This document shows positions 52,248 to 61,200 of a DNA stretch of 64,000 nucleotides, in pieces. The DNA lies in assembly GCF_003663845.1 (NCBI RefSeq), contig NZ_RCCA01000001.1, forward strand, positions 3,348,001 to 3,412,000, read 5' to 3'. Under the pieces are notes generated by a model that worked only from the letters and a program-made list of their open reading frames with translations, did no database searches and was not told the DNA's origin. The DNA is from Chryseobacterium sp. 7. Lineage in GTDB: Bacteria; Bacteroidota; Bacteroidia; Flavobacteriales; Weeksellaceae. The translations under genes were made by a program, and so were the position numbers. Each line of letters starts with the position of its first letter. The first letter of the stretch is position 1.

Positions 52248-54002
52248 TTAAATTTTAAATGCATCGATCAAATAACTTTTCAACGGAACACCGTTTACTT
52301 CATTTTTATTAGGTGGTTCATAACCTATTTTATCTTTTCTCCAAACGATATCTTTTGGAACAACATCATTCATTGCTTCTCTAAGTATGTATTTAGAGAA
52401 TCCATTATTTACTTTACATGTAGACGGTAAAGTAAACACAAATTCTACTAATTCATGAGATAAAAACGGTAGCCTTACTTCTAAAGAGTGTGCCATAGAG
52501 TTTCTATCCGCATATCTTAATAATTCTTGCAAACCACCTCTGAATGTTGCATGATAAAGCATTTCATTTAATGATGTTGCACTGTATTTTCTTTTGAACT
52601 GTTCGTTTTTATATTGAGAATAAAGATCTTTTTTAGCATCTTTTTTAGTAAAGTTATCTATTCCAGATTTTATTCCCAATAATTTATCAATCTGAGCATC
52701 AGAAAGTTTTTCTTTCAGGAAACTCATTCTCAATCTCCTTGAAATGCTATTAATCTGATTGGAGGCATGTACCTGTTTATAGATCTCTAATTGCCTCTTA
52801 TATTCTTTTTCGTTCTTTTTCTTTAATTCGATGAAAAAAGAATCAATTAATCCATGATACCCACAAAGGTATTCATCTGCTCCTTGACCGTCTAATAAAA
52901 CAATAACATCATTATCTCTTGCCAGCTTCATTACTTCATACTGAGCGGCAATACTTAATGTTCCAAAAGGTTCTTCCTGATGATGAATAATTTCCTTAAC
53001 ATTGGCAACCATGCTTTCAATAGTCGGAAAACAGCTTATTCCTTTTGCATTTACACTGTTTAAAACTTTATCTATATAAACAGATTCATCTTTGATAAAA
53101 TTGGGAAAGCGAGCGGAAAAAGTTTTTTGTTCAACATTATTGACTTTCATATGATTAATCATACAAACTGTTGAAGAGCTATCAAGACCTCCGGATAAAC
53201 TTGTTCCTACAGCAACATCGGAACGAAGCCTTCTGCTGATAGAAGTTTCAAATAATCTGAAGAAAGTATCTTTAACCTCATTAAAATCTACTTTATCTAA
53301 TTGATTTTTATAATCAATATCCCAATACTTTTGTTTTTTAATTATTTTTCCATTGGGATCTACAATCATATAGTGGCTTGGTTCAAGCAAAAATATATTT
53401 TTATAGAACGTTTCGGATAGATCGTTTGAATTATTAATATATCCGAAATGCCAATAGTTGAAAAGCATTCTATTGTTTGTTTCTCTTGGAACCCCCACAC
53501 TCCAAAGAGCTTTCATTTCCGATCCAAAATAAAAATTATTATGACTTTGGTGGTAAAAGAATGGTTTTTCTCCAAATCTGTCTCTGGCACAGAACAAAAC
53601 CTGTTCTTTTTTGTCCCAAAGAGCAAATGCGAACATCCCATCAAAGTCTTCAAGACATTTTTCTCTTTTATAATCGAAATTAGCCATCAATACTTCCGTA
53701 TCGGAATCTGAAACAAAAGTATATCCTTTTGTCTTCAAAAATTCCCTGATTTCGATGTAATTATATATTTCTCCATTGAAAACAATGCTATATCTATCCA
53801 AATAATGCATTGGCTGGCTACCGGCATCAGTTAGATCTATAATGGATAATCTTCTATGTCCTAATCCGACTCCGTTATTATCATTTATCCATTGCCCCTC
53901 CCCATCTGGACCACGATGCTCAATGGCATCTGTCATTTTTTTTAATTGCTGGTAAGTTAAAATTTCTCTATTCTGACTTATAATTCCTGCGATTCCACAC
54001 AT
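52248..54002 (-). CDS. asnB: Asparagine synthase-type glutamine amidotransferase
   Basis: 584 residues. N-terminal Ntn glutaminase with catalytic C2 in MCGIAGI, then a synthetase domain with the PP-loop SLSGGLDSSS near residue 260. In glycan loci, such enzymes (for example WbpS) amidate uronic acids, turning them into uronamides; this would fit the ManNAc3NAcA-type sugar made here. Ordinary asparagine synthesis cannot be excluded by sequence. The chain is complete, with the SYLIDAFKI end. Confidence 0.88.
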   Translation of the reverse strand: MCGIAGIISQNREILTYQQLKKMTDAIEHRGPDGEGQWINDNNGVGLGHRRLSIIDLTDAGSQPMHYLDRYSIVFNGEIYNYIEIREFLKTKGYTFVSDSDTEVLMANFDYKREKCLEDFDGMFAFALWDKKEQVLFCARDRFGEKPFFYHQSHNNFYFGSEMKALWSVGVPRETNNRMLFNYWHFGYINNSNDLSETFYKNIFLLEPSHYMIVDPNGKIIKKQKYWDIDYKNQLDKVDFNEVKDTFFRLFETSISRRLRSDVAVGTSLSGGLDSSSTVCMINHMKVNNVEQKTFSARFPNFIKDESVYIDKVLNSVNAKGISCFPTIESMVANVKEIIHHQEEPFGTLSIAAQYEVMKLARDNDVIVLLDGQGADEYLCGYHGLIDSFFIELKKKNEKEYKRQLEIYKQVHASNQINSISRRLRMSFLKEKLSDAQIDKLLGIKSGIDNFTKKDAKKDLYSQYKNEQFKRKYSATSLNEMLYHATFRGGLQELLRYADRNSMAHSLEVRLPFLSHELVEFVFTLPSTCKVNNGFSKYILREAMNDVVPKDIVWRKDKIGYEPPNKNEVNGVPLKSYLIDAFKI

Positions 54003-54042
54003 GTGATTTGTTTTTTAATTTAGTATATGAATAAAAAATTAA

Positions 54043-54561
54043 TTATAATTCTCTTATAATTTTAGCAGGTATCCCTCCTATTACAACGTTGTCTGGGAAA
54101 GATTTGGTCACAACACTATTTGCCCCAACGGTAACGTTATCTCCAAGCACTACACCTGCAGTAATAACAGCCCCTTGCCCTATCCAACAATTTTTACCAA
54201 TCTTGATTGATTTTTTGATATAAATATCTCTATCAAAAAAATCATGATTTGCAGTATGTACTCCTACTCCATAAGACCATAATGTTCCGTCTCCAATCTC
54301 TAATGTTGTACCATCAAAAATCGAAAAATAGCAACCACCAGATGCTGCAAATGAGGCTAATATTTTTTTATCATTAGTATTAAAACGTAGATTTCTGGCA
54401 CCAGATACCTTAGAGGTATAATGAACCGAAAATTTGGCAAAAATATTTAATAAAAAAAGTTTTTGAAAAATAAAATTGACAATCAGAAAATTAACGGGAA
54501 CGGACTCATATTTTTTACTTTTAAATATTGAGTTTATTCTGCCTAAAATACTTTGTTTCAT
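54043..54561 (-). CDS. Hexapeptide-repeat acyltransferase of the maltose/serine acetyltransferase type
   Basis: 172 residues from the ATG at 54561, which overlaps the flippase stop as ATGA; an upstream ATG at 54612 would overlap it by 55 bases. Left-handed beta-helix with SIKIGKNCWIGQGAVITAGV and a GIPAKIIREL end. The motif GVHTANHDFFDRD holds the acetyltransferase histidine. O-acetylation of a sugar in the repeat unit is the usual role. The N-terminal ~60 residues are hydrophobic and basic and may contact the membrane. Confidence 0.8.
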   Translation of the reverse strand: MKQSILGRINSIFKSKKYESVPVNFLIVNFIFQKLFLLNIFAKFSVHYTSKVSGARNLRFNTNDKKILASFAASGGCYFSIFDGTTLEIGDGTLWSYGVGVHTANHDFFDRDIYIKKSIKIGKNCWIGQGAVITAGVVLGDNVTVGANSVVTKSFPDNVVIGGIPAKIIREL

Positions 54562-55877
54562 TGCTTTAAAAAATATAATATAAAAATTGCTATTAAAAGC
54601 CCTAAAAGCCATTTATCTTTAAATAAGAGCACATATTTCTTTAAATTATTCTCTAAATATAATGTAATTATAACCAGAAAAACTACGGAAATAAAAACAG
54701 CTCTTACAATACCTACGATTCCCCAAACATTATAAAAGAAATATATAAAGACAATATTTATAATTAAAGATATCAAAGAAGATATTGCAATATAATTGGT
54801 TTTGCCCTTTATTGACAATAATGTTCCATAAGTCGCATTTCTCCATATCAATATCAAGCAATAGCCCTCAAATACAGGAACTGCTGAAGCATATCTGGTA
54901 CCAAATAACCCTAAAATAATTTGTTTAGAAAATAAAATGCAGGCAAACACCAATGGAAAAATAAAATACGATGCTTTTTTTACATCATGAAGCCACATAT
55001 CAGTTGCCAGATCTATCTCATCATTTTCAACATGCTTAACTATCTTAGGATAACTAACACTTACTATAGACTTCGTGATTAATCCTGCAAAAGGAATTTC
55101 CAGTGCTCCTATGGAATAGATAGCAAATTCACTCAGCCCACCTATTTTGTTAATAATAACCTTATCTATATGCAAAGTAAACATTCCTAAATAAGTAGCT
55201 ATAAATAATGGGAAACCATATCTAAGCATCATAGAAATATTTATTCTATTCATATTAATCTGTGGATAGATCTTCAGAATAACCAAGTAGGTAATTAGCT
55301 GTAAACCCAATGCCAGTAAGAAAGGCAGAAATATATTAAGTTGAAAATCAAAAAAATTATTGATTAAAAATATAAAAAGACTGGCGGCCAGCGTTATGCA
55401 GAAAACTACCATCGAGATTAATATAACATTAATTTTACCTATAGACAAGCAAACCTGTAAATAGACACCATTGGCTGAAAGTAAAAAATATAAAAGCGGA
55501 ATTAAAAACCCAGCCTTTATGATAACATTTATCCCTAATAATTCACCGAATGTTTTTGAAACCTCATCAAAACTTAAAAAAGCAAAAATAACAGCACTTA
55601 TTAATATAAAAATGAACATTACTGTTCCTAAAAGTTCTTTTATTTTATCGTGATGCTTAGCAATATTATACCTAAAACCCTCAATAAACCCAAAAGATAA
55701 AAGTGTAGCAGTAAATTGTACAAGTAATATAAGCTGCTTCCAGCCTCCTACCTGTTCTAAAGAATAAGTTCTTGCTACTATAACGTCTGCTAAAAAAATA
55801 GTAGACAAAAAAAGCATATTGGCAATTGAGTATAAAATTGCAGGCTTTTTTATCAGGTTTAATATTTTTTCAACCAT
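54558..55877 (-). CDS. wzx: Polysaccharide flippase Wzx (MOP superfamily)
   Basis: 439 residues with about 12-14 hydrophobic helices. The start MVEKILNLIKKPAILYSIANML, the conserved YSLEQVGGWKQLILLVQF in helix 1-2, and the mid-protein YSIGALEIPFAGLI are typical of O-unit/teichoic acid flippases. Moves undecaprenyl-linked oligosaccharides across the inner membrane. It has no second flippase neighbour, so it is the single Wzx of the visible locus. The ATGA overlap couples it to the acyltransferase downstream. Confidence 0.9.
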   Translation of the reverse strand: MVEKILNLIKKPAILYSIANMLFLSTIFLADVIVARTYSLEQVGGWKQLILLVQFTATLLSFGFIEGFRYNIAKHHDKIKELLGTVMFIFILISAVIFAFLSFDEVSKTFGELLGINVIIKAGFLIPLLYFLLSANGVYLQVCLSIGKINVILISMVVFCITLAASLFIFLINNFFDFQLNIFLPFLLALGLQLITYLVILKIYPQINMNRINISMMLRYGFPLFIATYLGMFTLHIDKVIINKIGGLSEFAIYSIGALEIPFAGLITKSIVSVSYPKIVKHVENDEIDLATDMWLHDVKKASYFIFPLVFACILFSKQIILGLFGTRYASAVPVFEGYCLILIWRNATYGTLLSIKGKTNYIAISSLISLIINIVFIYFFYNVWGIVGIVRAVFISVVFLVIITLYLENNLKKYVLLFKDKWLLGLLIAIFILYFLKQ

Positions 55878-55926
55878 TCTATTTGATCATTACATTTTCT
55901 CACAACAAAATTGTTGCTTGCTACTA

Positions 55927-56943
55927 TTACGAGTTTTTCAGTTCGTAAATTCTTTCAATAATATCTACAACTTTTAATCCTTCCAGAGCATTTGTAGTAA
56001 TTGTGTTTCTTCCTTTAATCACATCCACCACATTTTCAATAATGTAATGGTGATTAGCAGCAGAGCCTTTATATGCACCATAGTCATTGCCTGGGTTTGT
56101 AGGTGGTAATTCCGGCATTACATAATCTTTCACATTACAAACTTCCACTTTATCCATGTACTGTCCTCCTATTTTCACAGCACCATTTTCGGCAATGATA
56201 GTCATTGAACTTTCAAGGTTCTGATTCCAAACGGATGTAGAATAATTAATAGACCCCATTCCTCCATTCACAAAGTCAAAACTTACAAAACCTGAGTCTT
56301 CAAAATCTGTAAGATCTTTGTGGTTAAAGTCTGCAAACTTAGCCTGAATATTGGTAATATCACCAAATAGCCAATACATGATATCAATAAAATGCGAGAA
56401 TTGGGTGAATAAAGTACCACCATCCAAGTCCAATTTTCCATGCCATGATTCCGGCTTATAATATCTGTCATCACGATTCCAATAACAGTTAAGCTGCACC
56501 ATGAATATTTTACCAAGCTTTCCGCTTTCTACCATTTCCTTAACCCATGCAGAAGGAGGAGAATAACGGTTTTGCATTACTGCAAAAACCTGCTTATGTT
56601 TATGTAAGGCCTGAAAAATAAGCTTTTCGGCATGCTGCTTATTAAGTGCCATCGGTTTTTCAACCACTATATGTTTTCCTGCTGATATTGCCTTATAAGA
56701 TTGTTCAAAATGAAAACCATTTGGCGAAGCAATATTGATAACGTCTACTTCAATCCCTGAATTAAGAAATGCATCTAATGACGTAAAAAACGGCACCTCA
56801 TAATTCTCAATCCCTAAAGAGGATTTATCTTTTACATCAATTAAAGCTACCAATTCACATTCGGCGTTTCTTGACACCATTTCTGCATGTCTTTTTCCGA
56901 TATGCCCACAGCCTACAACGGCAAATTTTATTTTTTCAGACAT
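55927..56943 (-). CDS. wbpB: Gfo/Idh/MocA oxidoreductase, WbpB/WlbA type
   Basis: 338 residues. N-terminal NAD-binding VVGCGHIGKRHAEM and the VVEKPMALNKQHA motif with the catalytic Lys. WbpB/WlbA oxidises UDP-GlcNAcA at C3 using bound NAD, and in characterised enzymes the NADH is reoxidised by 2-oxoglutarate, giving 2-hydroxyglutarate. It clusters with WbpD (56950), WbpE (57547) and an L-2-hydroxyglutarate oxidase (58705), which supports this assignment. A generic sugar oxidoreductase is the alternative. Confidence 0.82.
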   Translation of the reverse strand: MSEKIKFAVVGCGHIGKRHAEMVSRNAECELVALIDVKDKSSLGIENYEVPFFTSLDAFLNSGIEVDVINIASPNGFHFEQSYKAISAGKHIVVEKPMALNKQHAEKLIFQALHKHKQVFAVMQNRYSPPSAWVKEMVESGKLGKIFMVQLNCYWNRDDRYYKPESWHGKLDLDGGTLFTQFSHFIDIMYWLFGDITNIQAKFADFNHKDLTDFEDSGFVSFDFVNGGMGSINYSTSVWNQNLESSMTIIAENGAVKIGGQYMDKVEVCNVKDYVMPELPPTNPGNDYGAYKGSAANHHYIIENVVDVIKGRNTITTNALEGLKVVDIIERIYELKNS

Positions 56944-56949
56944 TCTATA

Positions 56950-57522
56950 TTAAATTTTTGAAACTTGATTATTATCTAATTTATATTTTTCACCGCTTTC
57001 TTCACACACAGCAATTCCTTCTCCATCAAAATTCAGACGGTGTCCAAATTCACTCATCCACCCCATTTGTCGTGCAGGGTTTCCTACCACTAATGCGTAA
57101 TCGGGAACTTCTTTAGTTACTACCGCTCCGGCACCAATAAAAGCAAATTTTCCGATGTTATGACCGCAGACTATCGTTGCGTTAGCCCCAATGGAAGCTC
57201 CGGTACCAACATGTGTTTTAAGATATTCATTTTTTCTGTTGACTGCACTTCTTGGATTAATAACATTTGTAAACACCATAGAAGGACCTAAGAAAACATC
57301 ATCATCACAAGTTACGCCTTCATAGATAGAAACATTGTTCTGAACCTTTACATTTTTTCCTAAAACCACCCCTGGGGAAACAACTACATTTTGCCCAATA
57401 TTACATTTTTCTCCCAAAACACAATTTGGCATAATGTGAGAAAAGTGCCAAATTTTTGTTCCGGCTCCTATATTACAGCCTTCATCAATAACTGCCGTTT
57501 CGTGTGCAAAAAAATCCGACAT
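56950..57522 (-). CDS. wbpD: UDP-2-acetamido-3-amino-hexuronate N-acetyltransferase, WbpD/WlbB type
   Basis: 190 residues. Left-handed beta-helix repeats from residue ~10 (VIDEGCNIGAGTKIW, then FSHIMPNCVLGEKCNIGQNV) through GPSMVFTNVINPRSAVNRKNEY, a motif seen in WbpD/WlbB proteins with the N-R-K insert, to VVGNPARQMGWMSEFG. Acetylates the 3-amino group of UDP-GlcNAc3NA. Located 7 bases from wbpB and 24 from wbpE. Confidence 0.85.
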   Translation of the reverse strand: MSDFFAHETAVIDEGCNIGAGTKIWHFSHIMPNCVLGEKCNIGQNVVVSPGVVLGKNVKVQNNVSIYEGVTCDDDVFLGPSMVFTNVINPRSAVNRKNEYLKTHVGTGASIGANATIVCGHNIGKFAFIGAGAVVTKEVPDYALVVGNPARQMGWMSEFGHRLNFDGEGIAVCEESGEKYKLDNNQVSKI

Positions 57523-57546
57523 ATTTTTTTCTTTTATAGTTGATAA

Positions 57547-58677
57547 CTAGTTTTTATTAAAAAAGTTTCTGATTTCTGAGATAATAAAATCTGCTTCTTC
57601 CTGATTAAATTCTGTATGAACAGGGAGAGAAATCACTTCTGAACAAAGAAGTTCTGTAACAGGTAATGAAAAATCAGGTTCCACATACTGTTCAAAAGCT
57701 TCCTGCTTATATAACGGTAGAGGATAATAAATCATACTTGGAATATTCTTTTCGCCCAAATATTTCTGCAGCTCGTCTCTCCTCCCGTTCTTTACCCTTA
57801 ATGTATACTGATGAAAAACATGAGTAGAATTTTTTGCTCTCTGCGGAATCTGAACTTCTGCAACAGATTGTAAATGCTCATCATAATATGCTGCCATCTT
57901 ATTTCTGGCTGCAGAGTACTCATCAAGATGTTTTAATTTTACTTTTAAAACAGCAGCCTGTATGGTATCTAATCTGGAATTACATCCCAAAACTTTATGA
58001 TAATATTTTTTTTGTTGACCATGATTGGCAATCATTCTTATTTTCATCGCCAGATCATCATCATTTGTCATTAAAGCTCCTCCATCACCATAGCAACCCA
58101 AATTTTTGGAAGGGAAAAAAGATGTACATCCTATATGACCTATAGTTCCGGTCTTTTTTACCGTTCCATCTGTAAAGGTAAAATCAGATCCTATTGCCTG
58201 AGCATTATCTTCAATAACAAAGAGATTATGCTTCTCAGCAAATTCAATAATCCTTTCCATATCGGCTCCTTGTCCATATAAATGTACAGGAACAATGGCT
58301 TTAGTATTTGGAGTAAGATACTTTTCAAGTTCTTCCAATTCAATATTGAAAGTATTTTCATCTACATCTACCATGATAGGCTTTAAACCTAAAAGGCCAA
58401 TCACTTCAGCAGTTGCCACATAAGTAAAAGCCGGGCAAATTACTTCGTCCCCTGGTTTTAAATCCAGTGCCATCATCGCGATCTGCAAAGCATCTGTTCC
58501 GTTTGCACATGGGATGACGTGCTTTACATTCAAATATTTTTCAAAATCCTGTTGAAAGTCTTTCACTGCAGGGCCATTGATAAACGCAGTGTTATCAAGA
58601 CAGTCCTGAATTCCTGCATTTACTTCATGCTTTATTTTTTCGTATTGACCTTTAAGGTCAACCATTTGAATTTTCAT
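57547..58677 (-). CDS. wbpE: DegT family aminotransferase, WbpE/WlbC type
   Basis: 376 residues. PLP lysine K191 in SFFPSKNLGCYGDGGA, phosphate-site CANGTDALQIAM, and pyridine aspartate in VIEDNAQAIG. WbpE/WlbC places an amino group at C3 of UDP-3-keto-GlcNAcA with glutamate as donor, producing 2-oxoglutarate for the WbpB step. The sequence FPSKNLGCYGDGGALMTN fits that group. Gene order with WbpD and WbpB supports the call. Confidence 0.85.
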   Translation of the reverse strand: MKIQMVDLKGQYEKIKHEVNAGIQDCLDNTAFINGPAVKDFQQDFEKYLNVKHVIPCANGTDALQIAMMALDLKPGDEVICPAFTYVATAEVIGLLGLKPIMVDVDENTFNIELEELEKYLTPNTKAIVPVHLYGQGADMERIIEFAEKHNLFVIEDNAQAIGSDFTFTDGTVKKTGTIGHIGCTSFFPSKNLGCYGDGGALMTNDDDLAMKIRMIANHGQQKKYYHKVLGCNSRLDTIQAAVLKVKLKHLDEYSAARNKMAAYYDEHLQSVAEVQIPQRAKNSTHVFHQYTLRVKNGRRDELQKYLGEKNIPSMIYYPLPLYKQEAFEQYVEPDFSLPVTELLCSEVISLPVHTEFNQEEADFIISEIRNFFNKN

Positions 58678-58704
58678 ATGAAATTTATATTTTAGTCTTC
58701 GATG

Positions 58705-59895
58705 TTAGTTTTCAATTAACTCGCTTATCTTATTTCCAATAGATAGACAAGAGGTAGCTGCCGGTGATGGAGCATTTCTTACATGGATAATATTTCCATT
58801 TTTCACAATGTCAAAATCATCAATTAATCCTCCGTTTCTGTCACAAGCCTGTGCTCGAACTCCTGAACCTCCTGGTACAAGGTCAGATTCCTGAATTTCA
58901 GGCATAAGTTTTTGAAGTGCTTTGGTAAATGCAGCTTTTGATAATGAACGATGCACTTCTCCTAATCCTGTTTTACCATATTTGGCAACAATTTTTCTAA
59001 ACCCAGGCCACATTAATGTCTGCATGGTTTCTTCCAGATTGAAATCAAAGAAGTTATATCCTTCTTTTTTGAAAGCCAGCACAGCATTGGGACCAGCTTC
59101 AATATTTCCGTCAATCATTCTCGTGAAATGAACTCCCAGAAATGGAAAATTAGGATCCGGAACAGGATAAATAAGATGTTTTACCAAGTGTTTCTTTTCA
59201 TCCTTTATTTTATAGTATTCGCCTCGGAAAGGAATAATAATAACATCATTCTTCTCATTGGTCATTTTGGTAATCTTATCAGAATACAGCCCTGCACAGG
59301 AAATAAGTTTCTTTGTTTTGAATTCAGAAGTCTGAGTTTTAACAATAATTTCAGAATTATTATTAATAATATTTCTTACTTCATTATTGAATTTAACTTC
59401 TCCCCCCAATTCCTCAAAAAGCTCTTTGATTTTTTTGGCAACTCCCGGATAATCTATAATCCCTGTCTGTGGAACTTTAATTGCTCTTACGCCTTCACAG
59501 TGAGGTTCTATTTCACGAAATTCTTCCCTTGAAAGATATTTCAGATTTTGAAGTCCGTTTTCTACTCCTCTTTTGTAAATATTATCCAAAAGTGACAGTT
59601 CTTCCTGTGAAGTAGCAACAATAATTTTCCCACAAAGATCATAGCGGATCCCATGTTCTTTAGCAAAATTGATTACGGAATTATAACCTTCTATACAATT
59701 CTTTGCTTTTAGACTACCTGGTTTGTAGTATATACCACTATGAATCACTCCACTGTTATGTCCGGACTGATGTAGTGATACATCACCTTCCTTTTCTAAA
59801 ACCAGGATTCTAGAGTCTGGTTTTTTAAGTTTTAATTGATATGCCGTAGCCAGTCCTACTAACCCAGCTCCAACAATTATGATATCATAGTTCAT
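58705..59895 (-). CDS. lhgO: L-2-hydroxyglutarate oxidase (FAD)
   Basis: 396 residues. DAO-like FAD enzyme: GAGLVGLATAYQL dinucleotide motif, then LEKEGDVSLHQSGHNSGVIHSGIYY and the C-terminal GGSGVRAQACDR and GLIDDF, signatures of LhgO. Oxidises L-2-hydroxyglutarate to 2-oxoglutarate with electrons to quinone. It is unusual for a glycan locus. The WbpB step can make 2-hydroxyglutarate, so this enzyme could recycle it. Lies between wbpE and wbpA. Confidence 0.9.
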   Translation of the reverse strand: MNYDIIIVGAGLVGLATAYQLKLKKPDSRILVLEKEGDVSLHQSGHNSGVIHSGIYYKPGSLKAKNCIEGYNSVINFAKEHGIRYDLCGKIIVATSQEELSLLDNIYKRGVENGLQNLKYLSREEFREIEPHCEGVRAIKVPQTGIIDYPGVAKKIKELFEELGGEVKFNNEVRNIINNNSEIIVKTQTSEFKTKKLISCAGLYSDKITKMTNEKNDVIIIPFRGEYYKIKDEKKHLVKHLIYPVPDPNFPFLGVHFTRMIDGNIEAGPNAVLAFKKEGYNFFDFNLEETMQTLMWPGFRKIVAKYGKTGLGEVHRSLSKAAFTKALQKLMPEIQESDLVPGGSGVRAQACDRNGGLIDDFDIVKNGNIIHVRNAPSPAATSCLSIGNKISELIEN

Positions 59896-59904
59896 TTTAA
59901 ATTT

Positions 59905-61200
59905 TTATAATCTAGCGTCAACCAAGTCTCTGTCTAAACAGGCTTTAGTATCAAAAACAACTGAATTCTCTTTTTTCAAAGTATTTAAATCCATTTCAAG
60001 GAATTCATTGTGAGAAACTGCTATAATCAAAGAATCATATTTCTTACCTTCAATAAGAGCATCCAAGATGTCTATTCCATATTCGTGTTTTACTTCTTCT
60101 TTGCTAGCCCAAGGGTCATAAATATCTACATTAACTCCATAATCTGAAAGTTCAGTGTAAATATCTACTACTTTTGTATTTCTTACATCGGGACAGTTTT
60201 CTTTAAATGTAACCCCTAAAATTAATGCTTGAGAATCTTTAATAATTCCACCTTTAGAAATCATAAGTTTAACCACCTTAGCCGCAATAAATTTTGCAAT
60301 TGAATCATTTACACGGCGACCCGATAAAATCACATCCGGATGGTAACCTAATTGTTCTGCTTTATGAGCTAAATAATAAGGATCTACGGAAATACAGTGC
60401 CCTCCAACTAGTCCGGGTTTATATTTCAAGAAATTATATTTTGTACCGGCAGCTTCTAAAACATCGTTTGTATCAATTCCTATTCTGTCAAAAATCAATG
60501 CCAGTTCATTTACGAAAGAAATATTCACGTCACGTTGTGCATTTTCAATTGCTTTTGAAGCTTCAGCAACTTTAAGGCTTGACGCTTTATGAGTTCCTGC
60601 AGTAATAATTTTTTTATACAAAAGGTCTACTTCTTCAGCAATCTCTTCTGTAGAACCAGAAGTTACTTTTTTTACACTTGTAAGGGTATTCACTTTATCT
60701 CCAGGATTGATTCTTTCCGGAGAATATCCTACAAAAAAGTCTTCATTATATTTTAATCCTGAGTATTTTTCCAAAACCGGTACACATTCTTCTTCTGTAC
60801 AGCCTGGAAAAACGGTAGATTCATAGATTACAATATCTCCTTTTTTAATAATTCCTCCCAACATTTTTGAAGCAGAGATCAATGGGTTAAGATCTGGAGC
60901 GTTGTATCTATCTATTGGTGTAGGAACTGTTACAATATAAATATTTGCCACAGCAATATCAGATAATTCACTTGTAGCTTTATATCCTGCTGTTCCGTTA
61001 GATTCATTATATTTTCTTAAACCGTCATTTAGTTTTTCTATGTTGGCCTCCAGTGTAATATCCTGTCCATCATTAAGCTGATTTACACGCTGTGCATTGA
61101 TATCAAATCCTAATACAGGGTAATGAGCTGCAAACTCCAATGATAAAGGAAGTCCTACATAACCTTGCCCAATAACTGCTATTTTATATGCTTTCATCAT
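59905..61200 (-). CDS. wbpA: UDP-N-acetylglucosamine 6-dehydrogenase, WbpA type
   Basis: 431 residues. NAD-binding [11 protein letters not shown], and the catalytic Cys in the [17 protein letters not shown] motif shared with WbpA/TviB and WbpO. Oxidises UDP-GlcNAc twice at C6 to UDP-GlcNAcA, the first step before the WbpB route. The ATG at 61200 overlaps the Wzc stop by 4 bases; the alternative ATG is at 61197. UDP-GalNAc or UDP-ManNAc substrates are possible alternatives, but the WbpB-E-D neighbours favour UDP-GlcNAc. Confidence 0.85.
   Translation of the reverse strand: MMKAYKIAVIGQGYVGLPLSLEFAAHYPVLGFDINAQRVNQLNDGQDITLEANIEKLNDGLRKYNESNGTAGYKATSELSDIAVANIYIVTVPTPIDRYNAPDLNPLISASKMLGGIIKKGDIVIYESTVFPGCTEEECVPVLEKYSGLKYNEDFFVGYSPERINPGDKVNTLTSVKKVTSGSTEEIAEEVDLLYKKIITAGTHKASSLKVAEASKAIENAQRDVNISFVNELALIFDRIGIDTNDVLEAAGTKYNFLKYKPGLVGGHCISVDPYYLAHKAEQLGYHPDVILSGRRVNDSIAKFIAAKVVKLMISKGGIIKDSQALILGVTFKENCPDVRNTKVVDIYTELSDYGVNVDIYDPWASKEEVKHEYGIDILDALIEGKKYDSLIIAVSHNEFLEMDLNTLKKENSVVFDTKACLDRDLVDARL

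Noticed and set aside
59128..59532. Plus-strand ORF of 134 codons
   Set aside because: Antisense to lhgO; Phe/Ile/Asn-rich translation typical of a shadow.
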